Made by a program: the position numbers and the translations under genes
Origin: Takifugu bimaculatus
Taxonomy: Eukaryota > Chordata > Actinopteri > Tetraodontiformes > Tetraodontidae
Assembly (NCBI GenBank): GCA_004026145.2
Contig: CP034984.1
Coordinates: forward strand, 13,009,321 to 13,073,320
Direction of reading: 5' to 3'
Length of the DNA stretch: 64,000 bases
Shown here: positions 51,401 through 62,848 of the stretch, in pieces
Numbering within the stretch: the stretch's first letter is position 1
Layout of the letters: every line of letters starts with the position of its first letter
Notes under the pieces: model-generated
What the model was told of the DNA's origin: nothing
Database searches by the model: none
The model's input: only the letters and a program-made list of their open reading frames with translations

Positions 51401-51965
51401 GCGACGTTTGCTCGCGCGGACAGAAAGCAACGCTTATCTCGTGCCGGCTGCGGGTTCTGAGAGCTGCTGGGGGGCGAATGGGAGCGGAAATAAGAGGGCG
51501 GCCGCTATCTGCTCCTCTCGTTTATTGCCAACATTATCTGAGGCTCCAGAAAATCCTGCAAAAACTGGAGAAAATGAGTGAAGCGCAAAGCGTCGCGCGG
51601 CCGCGGGACCTCCACCTACCTTGGAACCGGTGTCCGAAGAACCTGTTCCGGAGCACCCAGGGGTAGAAGTTTAGCGGGTCTCGGTGCTGCGTCCCGAAGA
51701 AGTGCGGATGCTGTAGGTGGGAGCCCCCGAGCTGGTGCGGAGCCACGGTGAGGGAGGGGTGGCCCATGGACTCGGGGAAGACCAGCTCCGGGCTCTGGTA
51801 GAGCGACCTGGCCGGAGGAGCCTGGTACGAGTTCATTAGCGCGTCAGTGGTCGGGTTGGAGTAGGTCAGAGCCGTGGGGCGGATGGGCTCTTCTGCGCTG
51901 AGAGGGTTCTCTTTGGCCACCAGAGACTCGATGGTGAAGCAGCGCTTCCCCGCAGAGGAGAACAT
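48434..51965 (-). CDS. emx1: Homeobox protein Emx1 (three exons, 232 residues)
   Basis: EMX proteins are nuclear homeodomain factors, vertebrate homologues of Drosophila empty spiracles, that pattern the dorsal forebrain. Coding exons on the minus strand: 51965-51620, 50191-50007 and 48601-48434 (stop TAA). Together they give 699 nt in frame with GT-AG borders. The N-terminus has the conserved repression-type motif FTIESLVAK (residues 10-18). EMX signatures follow: SPELVFPES, HPSLTVAPHQLG, LQHPHFFGTQHRDPL and FYPWVLRNRFFGHRFQ. The homeodomain spans about residues 134-193 (KRIRTAFSPSQLLRLERAFE, VKVWFQNRRTKYKRQKLEEE); its helix 3 is split by an intron between codons 44 and 45-46, as is usual. 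The C-terminus reads HHINRWRIATKQ and DIDVTSED. EMX3 is the alternative within fish; the MFSSAGKRCF start and the rab11fip5/noto neighbours favour emx1. Confidence 0.94.
49691..49833. repeat. AT-rich 42-bp minisatellite built of three 14-bp variants, emx1 intron 2
   Basis: AACGGAACTTTTAT, AATTGAACTTTTAT and AACCGAACCTTTAT follow one another as a 42-bp unit starting at 49691, 49733 and 49775. A last partial copy starts at 49822. The three sub-units differ mainly in positions 3-4 (CG, TT, CC). Confidence 0.95.
50200..50300. repeat. 101-base pure purine tract next to emx1 exon 2
   Basis: Every base from 50200 to 50300 is A or G on the + strand, in AGGAGGAAGGAG-type repeats. In the sense of emx1 this is a 101-base polypyrimidine tract ending 8 bases before the acceptor AG of exon 2, so the repeat itself serves as the splice-site pyrimidine tract. 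Confidence 0.95.
51114..51223. repeat. 20-bp minisatellite in emx1 intron 1, about six copies
   Basis: The unit TTCCGTCCCAGTGTGCCGGG repeats, with GCC changing to GTT and GTC in the fourth and fifth copies. Confidence 0.95.
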
Positions 51966-53990
51966 CTTGTCTGGACTCAAGTGGACCGGGACCTGGACCG
52001 GAGCAGCAGCGGCCGATCTCTGCTTCTCGATGGGAAAGCTGCGACCTCAGAGAGGCGTCATGACCCACGCTGGAGAAGAGCCGAGGGGTTGTTCTTGTTG
52101 TTCTTGTTTCTGGCTGGCGGAGGTTCTTCAGAACTCAACGATGCTGCAGAACGCACTGATCCATGGAGTCCGCGCGCGCTCACACGCCTTCTGTGCACAA
52201 GTGCCCGCAAAGTAAACGCGCCTCCAACCTTCAGCGGGAGCCGAGGCTGCGCAGACGCGCGCTGATTGGCGCAGAGCACCTGCCAATCAACCTCCGCGAC
52301 TACCTGTTCCACGCGTCACGCGCCGAGGAAACGCGTGCGCGCCAATTAATGGCTCGTTGTGCGCCTGGATGTCCCGTTTCTGTGACGGGAAACGATGTGC
52401 CGGTGGGGTTGCTGGTCCAAAACCCGGAATCCTCTGATGTAACGAGAGGAGAGGTCCCAGCTTCGTCCAGGCGCGTTCCTGTCGCGGGTGCGCGCTCTGG
52501 TTCCGGCCTTTATTCCACTGAACAGGCGAGATTTTCTAAATAACATAGAAATGTGTTCGAGGCCCAAAGCCGAGCGCGTGCCTGCTAAAACCAGCCTGGG
52601 TCTGTAGTTTCCTTTTAGAAAATTAATTTTAAAATTATTCTTTTTTTGTTTGTTTAATAAAACGTGTTTTTTCTGTATCTAATTTATTTCTTTTCATAAA
52701 CGCGACCTGGCTGTCATTGTTTCCAGTAATAATACTGTAATAGTGCTGAAGCGATGATGATAATAACAGAAACAACAACAATAACAACAACAACACCTGC
52801 ATTTACGCTTTCAGCGTTACTCTGTGCTAATGGGAGGCTGGAGCCCCGTCCCCCCAGTCGCTCTGTCCCTCCGTCCCTCGGTCCCCCTCCGTCCCCCCGT
52901 CCTGTGGGAACTCTTGCCCTGCAGCCCCCCGGTCGTCGTGCGCGTTCCTTCCCCCGCGCTCAGCCTTCCGTGGCGCACTAACCAAGTTAATAATTGTCCT
53001 CCTAATGCGCTCGTTTGTGTGGCGGCTGCATTAGAAAATCATTACCGATGGAAATTATGAGGTAAAACAGGTTGTTGATGGGGCGTTTAGAGGTAAAGGC
53101 TTCTAAAGACGGCGCCAGTTTCTCTGCGTGGGTCCGTTTCAAAAACTAACATTTTCCACAGTTTGGGAAGATTAAATCTCTTTCATGGGATAATTATTCC
53201 CTCTTGGCCGCTATTGAAAGGGAAATAAAAGCACGTGGTTTGTCCGCGGGGTGATTTCGGCTGTATATTTGAAAGCACTCAGGTATTTTATTTCATTTAA
53301 TGTTGGTTTTTTTTGTGCTGTATTGTTTGTTTTACCCTCGTTACTGACGAGTGGACCCAGGAGGAGCGTCCCAAATGTCCTCGCAGGACTCTAACTTTCA
53401 CCCTGAGCAGCAGCAGCAGGAACTGGACCCGGATTAATGATGAAGCCCGGCGGGCCTGGAGCTCTGACCCGGATCCGCGGCTGGTTAATGGATGATCCAA
53501 AGCGCTGCGCAGGAACAGGAACCAAAACAAACGGCCACTTTGTTCCAGCGTCCCCGCTGCAGGCTCCCCTCGGAAAATCCACCTTTTATCAACTTTGTCT
53601 CGCATTCAGATTATATATTAATTAGAAGTGAAGAAGTTAGTTACAAATCTGCGCGAGGGAGAGAATCGTTGAGGCTGCCCAGTAATTAAGGATGATTCTG
53701 ACATTAGAATAATCGACATGATTCGCCTTTTAATCCATAAAGAACAAATGTGTCACTCAGAGCGGCGATGAATGGGGGAAATTTGTGCATTTGTGTGCTT
53801 ACTTGTAACACGTTGACGATATAAAATAAAATCGGTCTGTTAAAACCAAACCGTGTAATCAAATTTGAGGTTTTTAATGTTTTTGCTTTTTGTAATTATA
53901 ACTTGTGCCTAAATGTAATAAAGACTCCAAATTAATACAATCGAATGGTCAACCTTATCTTTTATTTGAATAATCTTTTATTAGAATAAA
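51966..53990. other. emx1: emx1 upstream region, no gene seen
   Basis: The first few hundred bases above the emx1 ATG are GC-rich and probably hold its 5' UTR and promoter. No TATA box is obvious. Further out, 52980-53240 is AT-rich with homeodomain-type words (TTAATAATTG, AATCATTACC, GGATAATTATTCC) and may be a regulatory block. No exon is recognised. Confidence 0.4.
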
Positions 53991-53992
53991 TG

Positions 53993-54008
53993 CTGCCACC
54001 TAGTGGAC
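53993..54008 (-). promoter_or_regulatory. CTCF-like motif, minus orientation, strong
   Basis: On the minus strand the site reads GTCCACTAGGTGGCAG, a full match to the CTCF core CCASYAGRKGGCRS. It lies between emx1 and noto. Confidence 0.55.
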
Positions 54009-54211
54009 GCTGCCGGAACCTCCCGCCGAAGATGCAACATTAAAAGTTACCGGATTTTAAACGCCAACCCGTTATTTTCAGCTTTCAGGTAATAAAGAGT
54101 CTACAGACACGTGAGACTTAAATCAAACTTAAGTCTTCTTTGTATTTTTAACTATGAGTTAGTATTTTTAGAAGATTCTCGGCAGCCTGTTTACTGGATG
54201 TTTGGGCTGAT

Positions 54212-54228
54212 ACCGCCATCTAGTGGCT
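54212..54228 (-). promoter_or_regulatory. CTCF-like motif, minus orientation, second copy
   Basis: On the minus strand the site reads AGCCACTAGATGGCGGT, a near-complete match to the CTCF core, 220 bases from the previous site and in the same orientation. Confidence 0.5.
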
Positions 54229-54229
54229 G

Positions 54230-56865
54230 AGCTGCAGCAGAACATTTTAGTAACCACAACCGGATCTTGTGGCCTTTAAATCAGATCAGTGATCACGTCA
54301 AAGCCCCTTTTATCCACAGAATAAAGATTATATATGGTTTTAACGTGGCGTTGATTAAAAAACAAGAAACCACACGCGAATGCCTTGATTTAGAAAACCA
54401 CCCGATACTCGATTTTACCTGATTGTAATCATCGCATAATAGTTTTCAGTTATTTTTAGTTGTATTTTTATTTAATTATTCTCGTATTAAACGGCGATGT
54501 CGATTATTAGAAAGGGACCCGCGTCAGGTGCTGGCTCCATCCAGGCAGCAGCGCGTTCCTCCTCTCACCCCCCGCCTTCATTCATAAACTAATTGGCCAT
54601 TTTGTTCCGCATTAGCGTTGTGTGTTCAGCTAATCTATTCCGCTTAAAAAGTGGGAAAATTTCACCCCATTATAACGAGATGGGAAAAGTAGCACTGGGC
54701 TGCGGTTGTGCCACCTGCGTGAGAAGTGCGGCCCTTGGGCCACCTGCGCCCCCGCACCGGCCCCCGCACCGGCCCCCGCCAGCAGCAGCAAACACGCCTT
54801 TCACCTCTACACTTTATTCACACTGGTTTATTTGACATTTCCTGATTTCTTACATTTGATCTACTTGCAATAATCCCAACACTCGCAACTGGGAAATGAC
54901 GTCGTCACCTGGAGCTTCGACCCGCCGTTAAAGCTGCTTCTCTTTGGCCTTTTTCTGATTTCTGGGATTTTCTGAGGAGAACCAGCCGCGTTTCTCAGAA
55001 ACTCCAGCGTCGCTTTGGTCCGGGCCCGTGTCAGAAGTCATTGTGCGCCTAAATGGGGCCTTTTGACTCGCGGACAAAGGGCGAGTTCCACTTCAAACGT
55101 CTGTAATGAAAGTTAATGACTATTAGATGGAGTAGAGGCCTTTGCCCTGGCAAATAAAATGCAAATCGGGCTTCCCCCGTCTTCTTTACAGTCGTCTGCC
55201 CTAAAGGCCGCGGGTCCAAAGCAGCTGCAGGTTTTTTCTCTCCATGAGAACTTTCACACCTCGGAGCTGCGTGACGCGCCGGCGGGTCACGTGACTGAAC
55301 GTAGCCAGAAAGAGGAAAGTGGGAAAGTTCCACCGCTGGTTTAATGTCCTTCATTTACAGTGACGCCAGTGTCTCTGTTCATCAACCAGGCCACCACAGA
55401 TGACGAGGACTCGGAGGGAATCAGGGACGTGACTAAAACTGAGACAGAACGTTTTAAAAGTGCAGCTGAATCACGACAGATCCGTAATTACCAATATGAA
55501 ATGATTATTTCAAGACTCATTAAGAGCGAGAGAACCTTGTCTGTCCTCCGGCTCGGAGTCCTGGAGCCTTCTTCCTGTTGAAAGACTTCAGCTAATTGGG
55601 CCGACGAGCTGCGTGACCTCTGCTCCTCTCCTCCAGGATCCTCCAGGTTTTCCCAGGACTGTGACGGCTTCTTTCTTTTACTCAATGGGATTACGCTGGG
55701 CCGTGGGGGGGTCGGATTCCCAGCTGATCACATTAGAAATGTCTCTCTCTGGGGTTTTTACACACATTCTGCTCCAGCCTCCAGGAGAGGCTTCGCTCTC
55801 TTGCTGTCCGATATCCTCTTCTGTCTTCTAACGAGGACCAACGCTAGTTGAGGAACGCGGTCCAGCAAATCCTGAATCAGCATTAATAGTTCATCTTCTT
55901 GATTCTGGTCACCTCTTGTCTGTTCCAACAGGTGTTTGGTGGGATCATCCCAAGTCGTGGCAGCGTGTTATTAACACAAAATGACCTCAGGACAGGACTT
56001 TCAGGTTCACCACCCCAATTAGCTGCTCTGATGGACACATTAGCTACATCCCAATCCTTTCTCCACGCTGTCCTCCCTCCCGAGCGGGCCGCCACCTCGG
56101 CCGACAGGCTTCAGCTGCCAGCAGGAGTCCTTTTCCACCTGGAAGGACAGACGTCAGCTCTGAATGGAGCAGGACGGGACACCTGCGGGCAGCGGGAGGG
56201 CCTGGCGGAGCCCCGCGCATTGAGGAGCGGTGAGAAGAGGCGCTGTGGCCGTTTAAAGGGATTAAAGAGTGAGACGCAGCTCCGTGGCCCCGAGACAGAC
56301 TGACCCCTACCACCCTGGGCTGCACAGAGCCCCAATAATCCCAGAGCTGCTGATTTATTTGCTTGGTTTAAAGCAGTGGGTGATCCTGAATGTGTGTGAC
56401 TCCACCAAACAGTGGAGGAAACGTCTTTCCGGGTGAGAAGGGAGCCAGTGAGAAAGGGTCAGAGGCTAAAACCATGAGTTGATGGGCGGCTTCTCATCTC
56501 TGCGCTCAGCCACGTGCATTCGTTCGGGCTGCTTTGAACTGGACAAACATCTAATGAACGCGTGGTGAATCCACTCGGACGTGTCATCATGTCGTGGTTG
56601 TGGTGTCAAATGTGTGAAACCCTGTTTTGCTCTTATGTGAAACTCCTGAAACAGGAGGAAACTGGCTTCAGATCTGCAGATCTGGTAGTTGTGTAGAAAG
56701 AATGAGCAGGACCAGGAGTCTGATAGCGTGATAAAATATATTTTCTGAATAGTTCATTCAAATGTATAAACAGCAAGTGAACTCATCGAAGAGCGACCAG
56801 AGTAGAAAATTAAATAAGTATACTTCTATTAAATAATTACAAAAGTCTTTGAAGGTCCAGTGTTG
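54230..56865. other. Interval between emx1 and noto, no gene seen
   Basis: No exon is recognised. Around 55030-55170 a non-repetitive stretch contains a perfect octamer, ATGCAAAT (55159-55166), and could be regulatory. The rest shows nothing I can name. Confidence 0.4.
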
Positions 56866-56870
56866 GCGGG

Positions 56871-57830
56871 TCAGCAGTGGTCTGCGGAGTCATCCGACAC
56901 ATCGATGTCCACGTCCAAGTCGGACAACTCCTCGTCTGCGTGGCCCTGGGACCCGGGACTCTTGGGTGGCGCCGCCAGGCCCAGTTTGGCCAGTTTAGCC
57001 TGCTGCTGCTCCAGACTCTGTTTGCGCCACTTGATGCGTCTGTTTTGGAACCAGACTTTGACCTGAGCACAAAATAACCACGTCACTAACAACGCACCGC
57101 CGCGCACGCCGACCTACATTTTAGTCATATTTGTTTGCTTACCTGAGCTTCACTGAGCTGCAGGGCCGAGGCCAGCAGGAACCTCTCGGAACCGACCATG
57201 TACTGCTGCCGGGCGAACTCCTTCTCCAGCCGGGACAGCTGCTCACTGGTGAAGCTGGTGCGTATCCGTTTCGACTTTCCTCCTTTGGTTTTGAAAGAAT
57301 GCATTCCTGCGTTGACTTTGGACATGGACGCTACAAAGACACAAAAGTGGTGGTTTAATCCCACGAAAACAACAACAACATATTTTTATAGAACGACTCA
57401 GTTACAGCGCGGGAATTGTGGTTTTACCTTGTGCGTAAAAAGCGCCTCGACATGACGGCTGGTAGCTGAAAGGTGGGCAGCAGTAGAGAGAATATCCAGA
57501 CTGCATGTGGGTGGCTGAGTGCAGCACGGTCGGTGAGTAGACGTAAGGGGCTGCTGCTGCCGCGGCTGCCGTGACGGCTAGGCCGGTGTGCCCAGCGAGC
57601 GGCACAAACGGGGCTGCTGGGTAGTATTTATCTGCGCACCGAGCCGGGGCGGAGCGGCAGCTCGGGTCCTCCGTCTTGGCCAGCAGAGCGTCGATGGTGA
57701 AGGACTTTCCAGGTGGAGCCTTCGTAGAGGAGGCGCACCGGCTGGCCGAGTACGGCGTGTACATCGTTGCCGGTGCGTAATTACGCACGGAATATCCATA
57801 AACTCCCAGAGGTCTGGTCGGCGCCTGCAT
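56871..57830 (-). CDS. noto: Notochord homeobox protein Noto (three exons, 260 residues)
   Basis: NOTO (zebrafish floating head, Xenopus Xnot) is a nuclear homeodomain regulator required for notochord fate. Coding exons on the minus strand: 57830-57428, 57330-57143 and 57062-56871 (stop TGA). Together they give 783 nt in frame with GT-AG borders. Residues 44-50 carry FTIDALL, an eh1-like Groucho-binding motif found near the N-terminus of NOT proteins. A poly-Ala stretch follows near residues 85-95. The homeodomain spans about 154-213 (KRIRTSFTSEQLSRLEKEFA, RQQYMVGSERFLLASALQLS, VKVWFQNRRIKWRKQSLEQQ). The C-terminus is acidic (DEELSDLDVDIDVSDDSAD). The ATG at 57830 is chosen because the family start is MQ-type and a TATA box lies 100 bases above it. 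A longer frame upstream has no family resemblance. Confidence 0.93.
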
Positions 57831-57930
57831 TCTGCCTTCGGTTGAGAGCAAAAGTGGATCTTGAAAGACGGATGTCAAGTGTCGTAGGAAAAGCTCAAGG
57901 GAACAGAATGCTGAGCTGAGCGGAGCCGCC

Positions 57931-57940
57931 TCTTTTATAC
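57931..57940 (-). promoter_or_regulatory. noto: noto TATA box
   Basis: On the minus strand GTATAAAAGA lies about 100 bases upstream of the noto ATG, in GC-rich surroundings. Transcription would start near 57905, leaving a 5' UTR of about 75 bases. Confidence 0.65.
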
Positions 57941-58031
57941 CCCGACTGGCCACTGAGGTGTGAACTGCCCCCCACCGACCCTTTGTCTTTCTAAGTAGCA
58001 GATGAGAGAAACGAACATCCCGACAACGTAT

Positions 58032-58043
58032 CCAATTAATTGG
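58032..58043. promoter_or_regulatory. noto: Palindromic homeodomain site upstream of noto
   Basis: CCAATTAATTGG is a perfect 12-bp palindrome containing two overlapping TAAT cores, about 100 bases above the noto TATA box. Such sites suit homeodomain dimers. Confidence 0.4.
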
Positions 58044-58099
58044 TGGAGTAGTACAAGCTGGGATTGTCAAACATCCTAACCCTTTGAATGACAAGGCTT

Positions 58100-59574
58100 T
58101 TGAAGAGGGCTGGGGGCAGGGGACCCCGCAGATTTAGCGGGCTACAAATTCTTGCATGGATCTTAAGTCCAAATGTAATCATTACCGCTGGGAAAGCCTT
58201 GATGTTACCGAATCATCTTATTTGGAGTCTTTAAGTCTTAGCTGGCTGGTAGATGCTTTAAGCTGCGTAACAAGCCCCTTCACAACTGGAGACCGACTCC
58301 AAACCAAACAGACATTTTATTGTGTGCGCGTATATATTTGAATCCTGTTTCATTCGATCTGAAGCCCATTTCTGGCCGTTTTTCACAGGTTTCCTTGTCT
58401 ACGTGCAGCGTGACCGGTCTGTAATATGACATTCACGCCTCTTGTTTCCAACGTGTTCCTTTTAACAGCGGCAGCGCTGCTCTTAAAAAGGTTTAATGGC
58501 TCTGAGTAACCGAGGCGTCAAATCCAGCGGCGCTCTGGGTCCGAACCTTCACACTGGGCAAATGCACGTCTGCAAACGCGTGCGTGAAGTTCGGTTAATG
58601 CAGTCGAGTCCACAGCCAAATGACAAGGTCGTGATCGTGAAATCGGTCTTTGCGCAGGAAGTGCGCGTCAGACGTTTGTGTGATCAGATGTTTGGAGACG
58701 AGGCTCTTTAAAGGAAGTGATTTGCTTTACGCAACCAGGAGACAAAGACATCCGCTCTTTCAACTTGGATTATAGCCAGCTCTGCAAACTTTGCAGGCTC
58801 GATGCCATCATTTGAGGGTGGCGGAGAGTTTCTGTGGGCCTTTAAGTAACCGTTAAAACACATTTAGACGCAGGGGCGAAGCGCCCGCTCCCTTTGGCCT
58901 GTGTTTGTCCTCCTCCACTGACACCAGAGCGTCTAATGAAGAGCGCAAACAGCGAGAGCGGCTCTGCCGCGAGGCCTCTGCACAGACCACCCACCCCAGG
59001 AGCCCCAGAACCGCGGGTCCAGCTCACATCTGACACCGGGGAGGATGCTGAGTGGGCGGGTGTCAGGACGAGGCCTTCGAGCACCTGGTGGAGTTTTATC
59101 TCTCCACACTTTGGTCTTTTTTGGGATTAACTGTAGCCTCAGGTTCTGCCAATAAACAATACTTGCAGAAAGAGGTGCTGGTTCACACGAAAGCCCGGTT
59201 TTAGAGGAACTTTTAATGAAGAAGCCAGCAAATGTCATGTTCCGTGACACCGACTGATACTGTGGCTCTGGTGTGATTTGTGTATTGGAGCCAGACAAGG
59301 AATACGCGGACCTTTGTCCCAGAGAGGCGTCCTTTCATAGTCATGTCCTGAGAGGAGAAAGAGGCCGATGTTCTGATGGCTCTGTGTGGGCCATCCTCCC
59401 TGAAGAGGCTCTGGATCGGACCTCGGGGCTCCTCGTCAGCGTCGTCTCTTGTGTGACTTTATGACCTGCAAACGTGAATCTTTTCTGTATGTAATCGCTG
59501 CAGCGTGGAACCGAGGCGCCAGGTCCAGGCGGAACAACCCCGAAGAAGGTTCTGAGGAGGGCAGCAAGCCTGGA

Positions 59575-59610
<36 letters not shown>

Positions 59611-61285
59611 GTGTGTGTGTGTGTGTGTGTCGGGGCTCTGCTCAGTCTCACCTTGCAGCTCCGTTCACACGTGATTGAATGAAACAAAAGTGTGGAGCAA
59701 CACTGTCATCATTATGATGATGGGGCTGAAAGGGCCCGGTTTTCTCACCCTCCCGGCACATTTAGCAGCCTCTGTGAGCCCGGCCCGGCCCGTCCACCCG
59801 CATCCATTGCTAATGAGTTTATGAAGCCATTTACTGAACGATCCTCAACGACCTGCCTCTCCCACCTTGATGCTGCAACCTGGGGGCTCATTACTGGAGC
59901 CTGCTGGGCCTCGGCCCTCACCTTGACTATGAATGGGAGTCCGGGAGAAAGGCCAGGTAGGTTCCGTCTGGCTCCAATACGCGTTCGGGCTCTGCTGCCG
60001 CTACGTGCTCAGGCCGGGCCTGTTGGAGCAGCAGCAGCTGATATCAACACACCGGGTCACGTCACCTGTCACCTGTAGCAGGACTGTTGTGCTGCTGCCG
60101 GTCCGGCGCCCAGACGTGTGTGAACACGCGCAGCTCCACACCCGGAGCCTGAAACGCGCAGCAGCACAACGCTGCCTTTTACAGCCTGTGCTAAGCTAGC
60201 GGTGAACACGGCCGTCCTGGGCGGCGCCGCGGGTCCAGTCTGAGCTCAGCGGAACGCTTCATCTCAAAGGAAAACTCGGATTTGTGTGTATTCGTACATC
60301 TCTGCTGCGTGTTTGTGAGTCTTTTTACACAACGAACCAAAACCTGCTAAAAACCGCTCCACATTCAGGCAGAACTCGGATCCCTTGAGTGGGTGAGCGT
60401 GGAGCGACCCGGCTAATTCTGGCTCTGGTTCTGCCCCGTTTGCCTCCCACTCGCTCCTGTCTGTGTGTTCTACATTTCCACGTGTGGGAGAGAGGAGGCT
60501 AACGCCAGCATTAGCATCGACGCCACCGCCGCTCTGCTCCGGGCTAACGGTGGCCGTGCACGTCATTATCTAATTAATGAGGGATTAACGGGCTCCATGG
60601 CTGCTCCCCGTCCCCGTCCCCGAGCCTCCTGCTCCGGGGACCAGGACGTGTGTATTCAGCCTGTCTGACGCTCCCAGTTCCAGGAGTCCCAGCAGGTCTG
60701 ATTTCAATGGCTGGAATCAAAAGGATCCACCTGGTGTGAGATCTCAGTGCACGTCAGGGTGCACGTGGACTCCAGGGCTTTATTCAGTCTTGGGTCGTTT
60801 CTGTGGGACACCTGGACACGTCACAGGGGACGAGGACAAACATGCGGGGACGTATCCCAGGACGAGCCGGAAGCTTCTCAGCGCTACTTAGAAATGCTAC
60901 CATGCTAAACGGTTGCCACGACGACGGCTGTTGAGCGGCGTCCTGCAGCAGGTGCACGTGAGGAACTTCAGCTTCAGGAGAGAAACGGTCCATAAATGTT
61001 CTCGTCCCAGCACATGTGTGGGAGCACTGGTTTAACTGGGACCTTCCCAGGTGCTGTGAGCCCCCCCACTTTAATGGAGCCCCCCCCACTTTAATGGAGG
61101 TGAGAATTGGCGGGTTGGACTTTAACACTTGACCTCTGTTGACACTTCCTGTGGGCGTCAGCGCCCGTCCATAAAGCGCCGCCGGCGGCGACGCAGCTCC
61201 CGGCGCTGCTGCTGACGGAGGTTACGAGACCGCCTCACTTCCTGTCCTCACATTCCCTGTTTGCTTATAATGGTGCAGCAGTTCC
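58100..61285. other. Gene-poor region upstream of noto
   Basis: No exon is recognised. It contains a (GT)n tract at 59576-59630 and some homeodomain-type words near 60560-60600 (TATCTAATTAATGAGG). Open frames are short and without family resemblance. Confidence 0.5.
59576..59630. repeat. (GT)n microsatellite
   Basis: About 27 GT units with one AG interruption. Confidence 0.95.
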
Positions 61286-61297
61286 TCCACCCCCACC

Positions 61298-61411
61298 AGT
61301 GTGTGTGTGTGTGTGTGTGTGTGACTGGGTGAATGTGTGTGTGTGAATGTGTGTGTGTGTGTGTGACTGGGTGTTTGTGAATGTTTGTGTGCGTGTGTGT
61401 GTGTGCGTGTG

Positions 61412-61444
<33 letters not shown>

Positions 61445-61640
61445 GTGACTGGGTGTTTGGGAATGTTTGTGTGTGACTGTGTGTGTGTGTGTATGTGTGA
61501 CTGGGTGTGTGTGTGTGTTTCTGTGCATGTGTGTGTCTGTATGTGTGTCTGTGTGTGTCTGTATGTGTGTGTGTGTGTCTGTATGTGTGTCTGTGTGTGT
61601 CTGTATGTGTGTGTGTGTCTATATGTGTGTGTGTGTGTTA
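61298..61640. repeat. GT-rich compound minisatellite
   Basis: About 340 bp of GTGTGT interspersed with recurrent TGACTGGGTG, GAATGTTTGTG and GTCTGTATGTGT segments. Frames through it give Cys/Val or Thr/His runs only. Confidence 0.95.
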
Positions 61641-61768
61641 ACTGCTGTTGTGTTTTTACACAAATCGACTGTTCAGCTGCTAAACACCAAATCTCACATC
61701 TTAGACGGAGCAACGAGGATTTAATCACTTGTGAGAAATTTATTCACCAGAGTTTGAGAGAAATGAAC

Positions 61769-61938
61769 TGATAACTGATCCCAACTGATCCCAGGTGATC
61801 ACAACTGATCCAGGTGATCCTAACTAATCCCAGGTGATCCCAACTGATCCCAGGTGATCACAACTGATCCAGGTGATCCTAACTAATCCCAGGTGATCCC
61901 AACTGATCCTAACTGATCCCAACTGATCCAGATGATCC
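61769..61938. repeat. Minisatellite of GATCC(C)A-type units with a 59-bp higher-order period
   Basis: Short units such as AACTGATCCC and AGGTGATC alternate. A 59-bp block beginning ACAACTGATCCAGG starts at 61801 and again at 61860. Confidence 0.93.
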
Positions 61939-62447
61939 AGACCAACACCTCGGTCGGTCTCTGCAGCAGCGTGCCTCCAGGTGTGTCCCACCTGCCGTGT
62001 GTTGTGTCCACTTTGATCAGAACAGGACACGACCGGAGTCTGCGGGCCGCAGATCAAAGCGGTGGTCTCCATGGAGACGAGCCAAACACAGACAGGTATG
62101 TTGACGCTCGTCGTTGGTCCAGACAGCCCACCGCTTCCGTCTTTATATTCATGCTAAGGGAGGACGCGGCAGCTAATTCGTGGTTTTACGTCCAAACGGG
62201 ACCACACGCACGGTGGCTCCTGAGCTGGTGCGCTGCTGACGCCTGCTGGACAGGAGTGGTAACACACCTCATTAGTGTTGTAATTACGGCTGGGAACGTT
62301 TCCACAGCCATTCAAACTTTATCGCCCTCCTCGTATAATAGCTGGATTATTAAATCATTTTATTTATACACTGTTATTTGCTTCATGCGCCATATTTAAT
62401 TTATGAAAAAGAAAACTGAGCCTTTTCCGTTCGTTTCCTGGCATATG

Positions 62448-62463
62448 CTGCCCTCGTGTGGCC
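62448..62463 (-). promoter_or_regulatory. CTCF-like motif, minus orientation, weak
   Basis: On the minus strand GGCCACACGAGGGCAG matches 12 of 14 core positions. Confidence 0.25.
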
Positions 62464-62657
62464 ACTATGAGGAACTGCACCTGACGGAAGCGCATCGGGA
62501 TGGATTTACTGATACCTTATTAATTGTTTGTAGATTTTAATTTTATAAATTAGTATGAACACTGACACCCTGCATAACAACGTAGATGATAACTATAATG
62601 ACTACAACATAAGAAAATATATAAAATTAACTTTTTGGGGGGTATACATTCACAACA

Positions 62658-62660
<3 letters not shown>

Positions 62661-62697
<37 letters not shown>
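62661..62697. repeat. (TA)n microsatellite
   Basis: Uninterrupted TA run of about 18 units. Confidence 0.95.
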
Positions 62698-62701
<4 letters not shown>

Positions 62702-62834
62702 TAGGACATCTTTTTATATTAGATGCTGAAGGTAAATGATTGAAGCCCTTACACATGGTACAATAATAGAGTTTGCTGTTTTATTTTTCTGATTTTCAGT
62801 TAAATAAGCTGCTGAAACGAGTCGGATTTTCTTG

Positions 62835-62848
62835 CCTGCAGATGGCGC
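62835..62848 (+). promoter_or_regulatory. CTCF-like motif, plus orientation
   Basis: CCTGCAGATGGCGC matches 13 of 14 core positions. Confidence 0.35.

Noticed and set aside
57831..58094. Longer upstream frame for noto
   Set aside because: It crosses the TATA box and predicted start site and shows no homeobox-family text; the ATG at 57830 is the family start.
61222..61771. Thr/His-rich and Cys/Val-rich frames of up to 168 residues
   Set aside because: They translate the GT-rich compound array.
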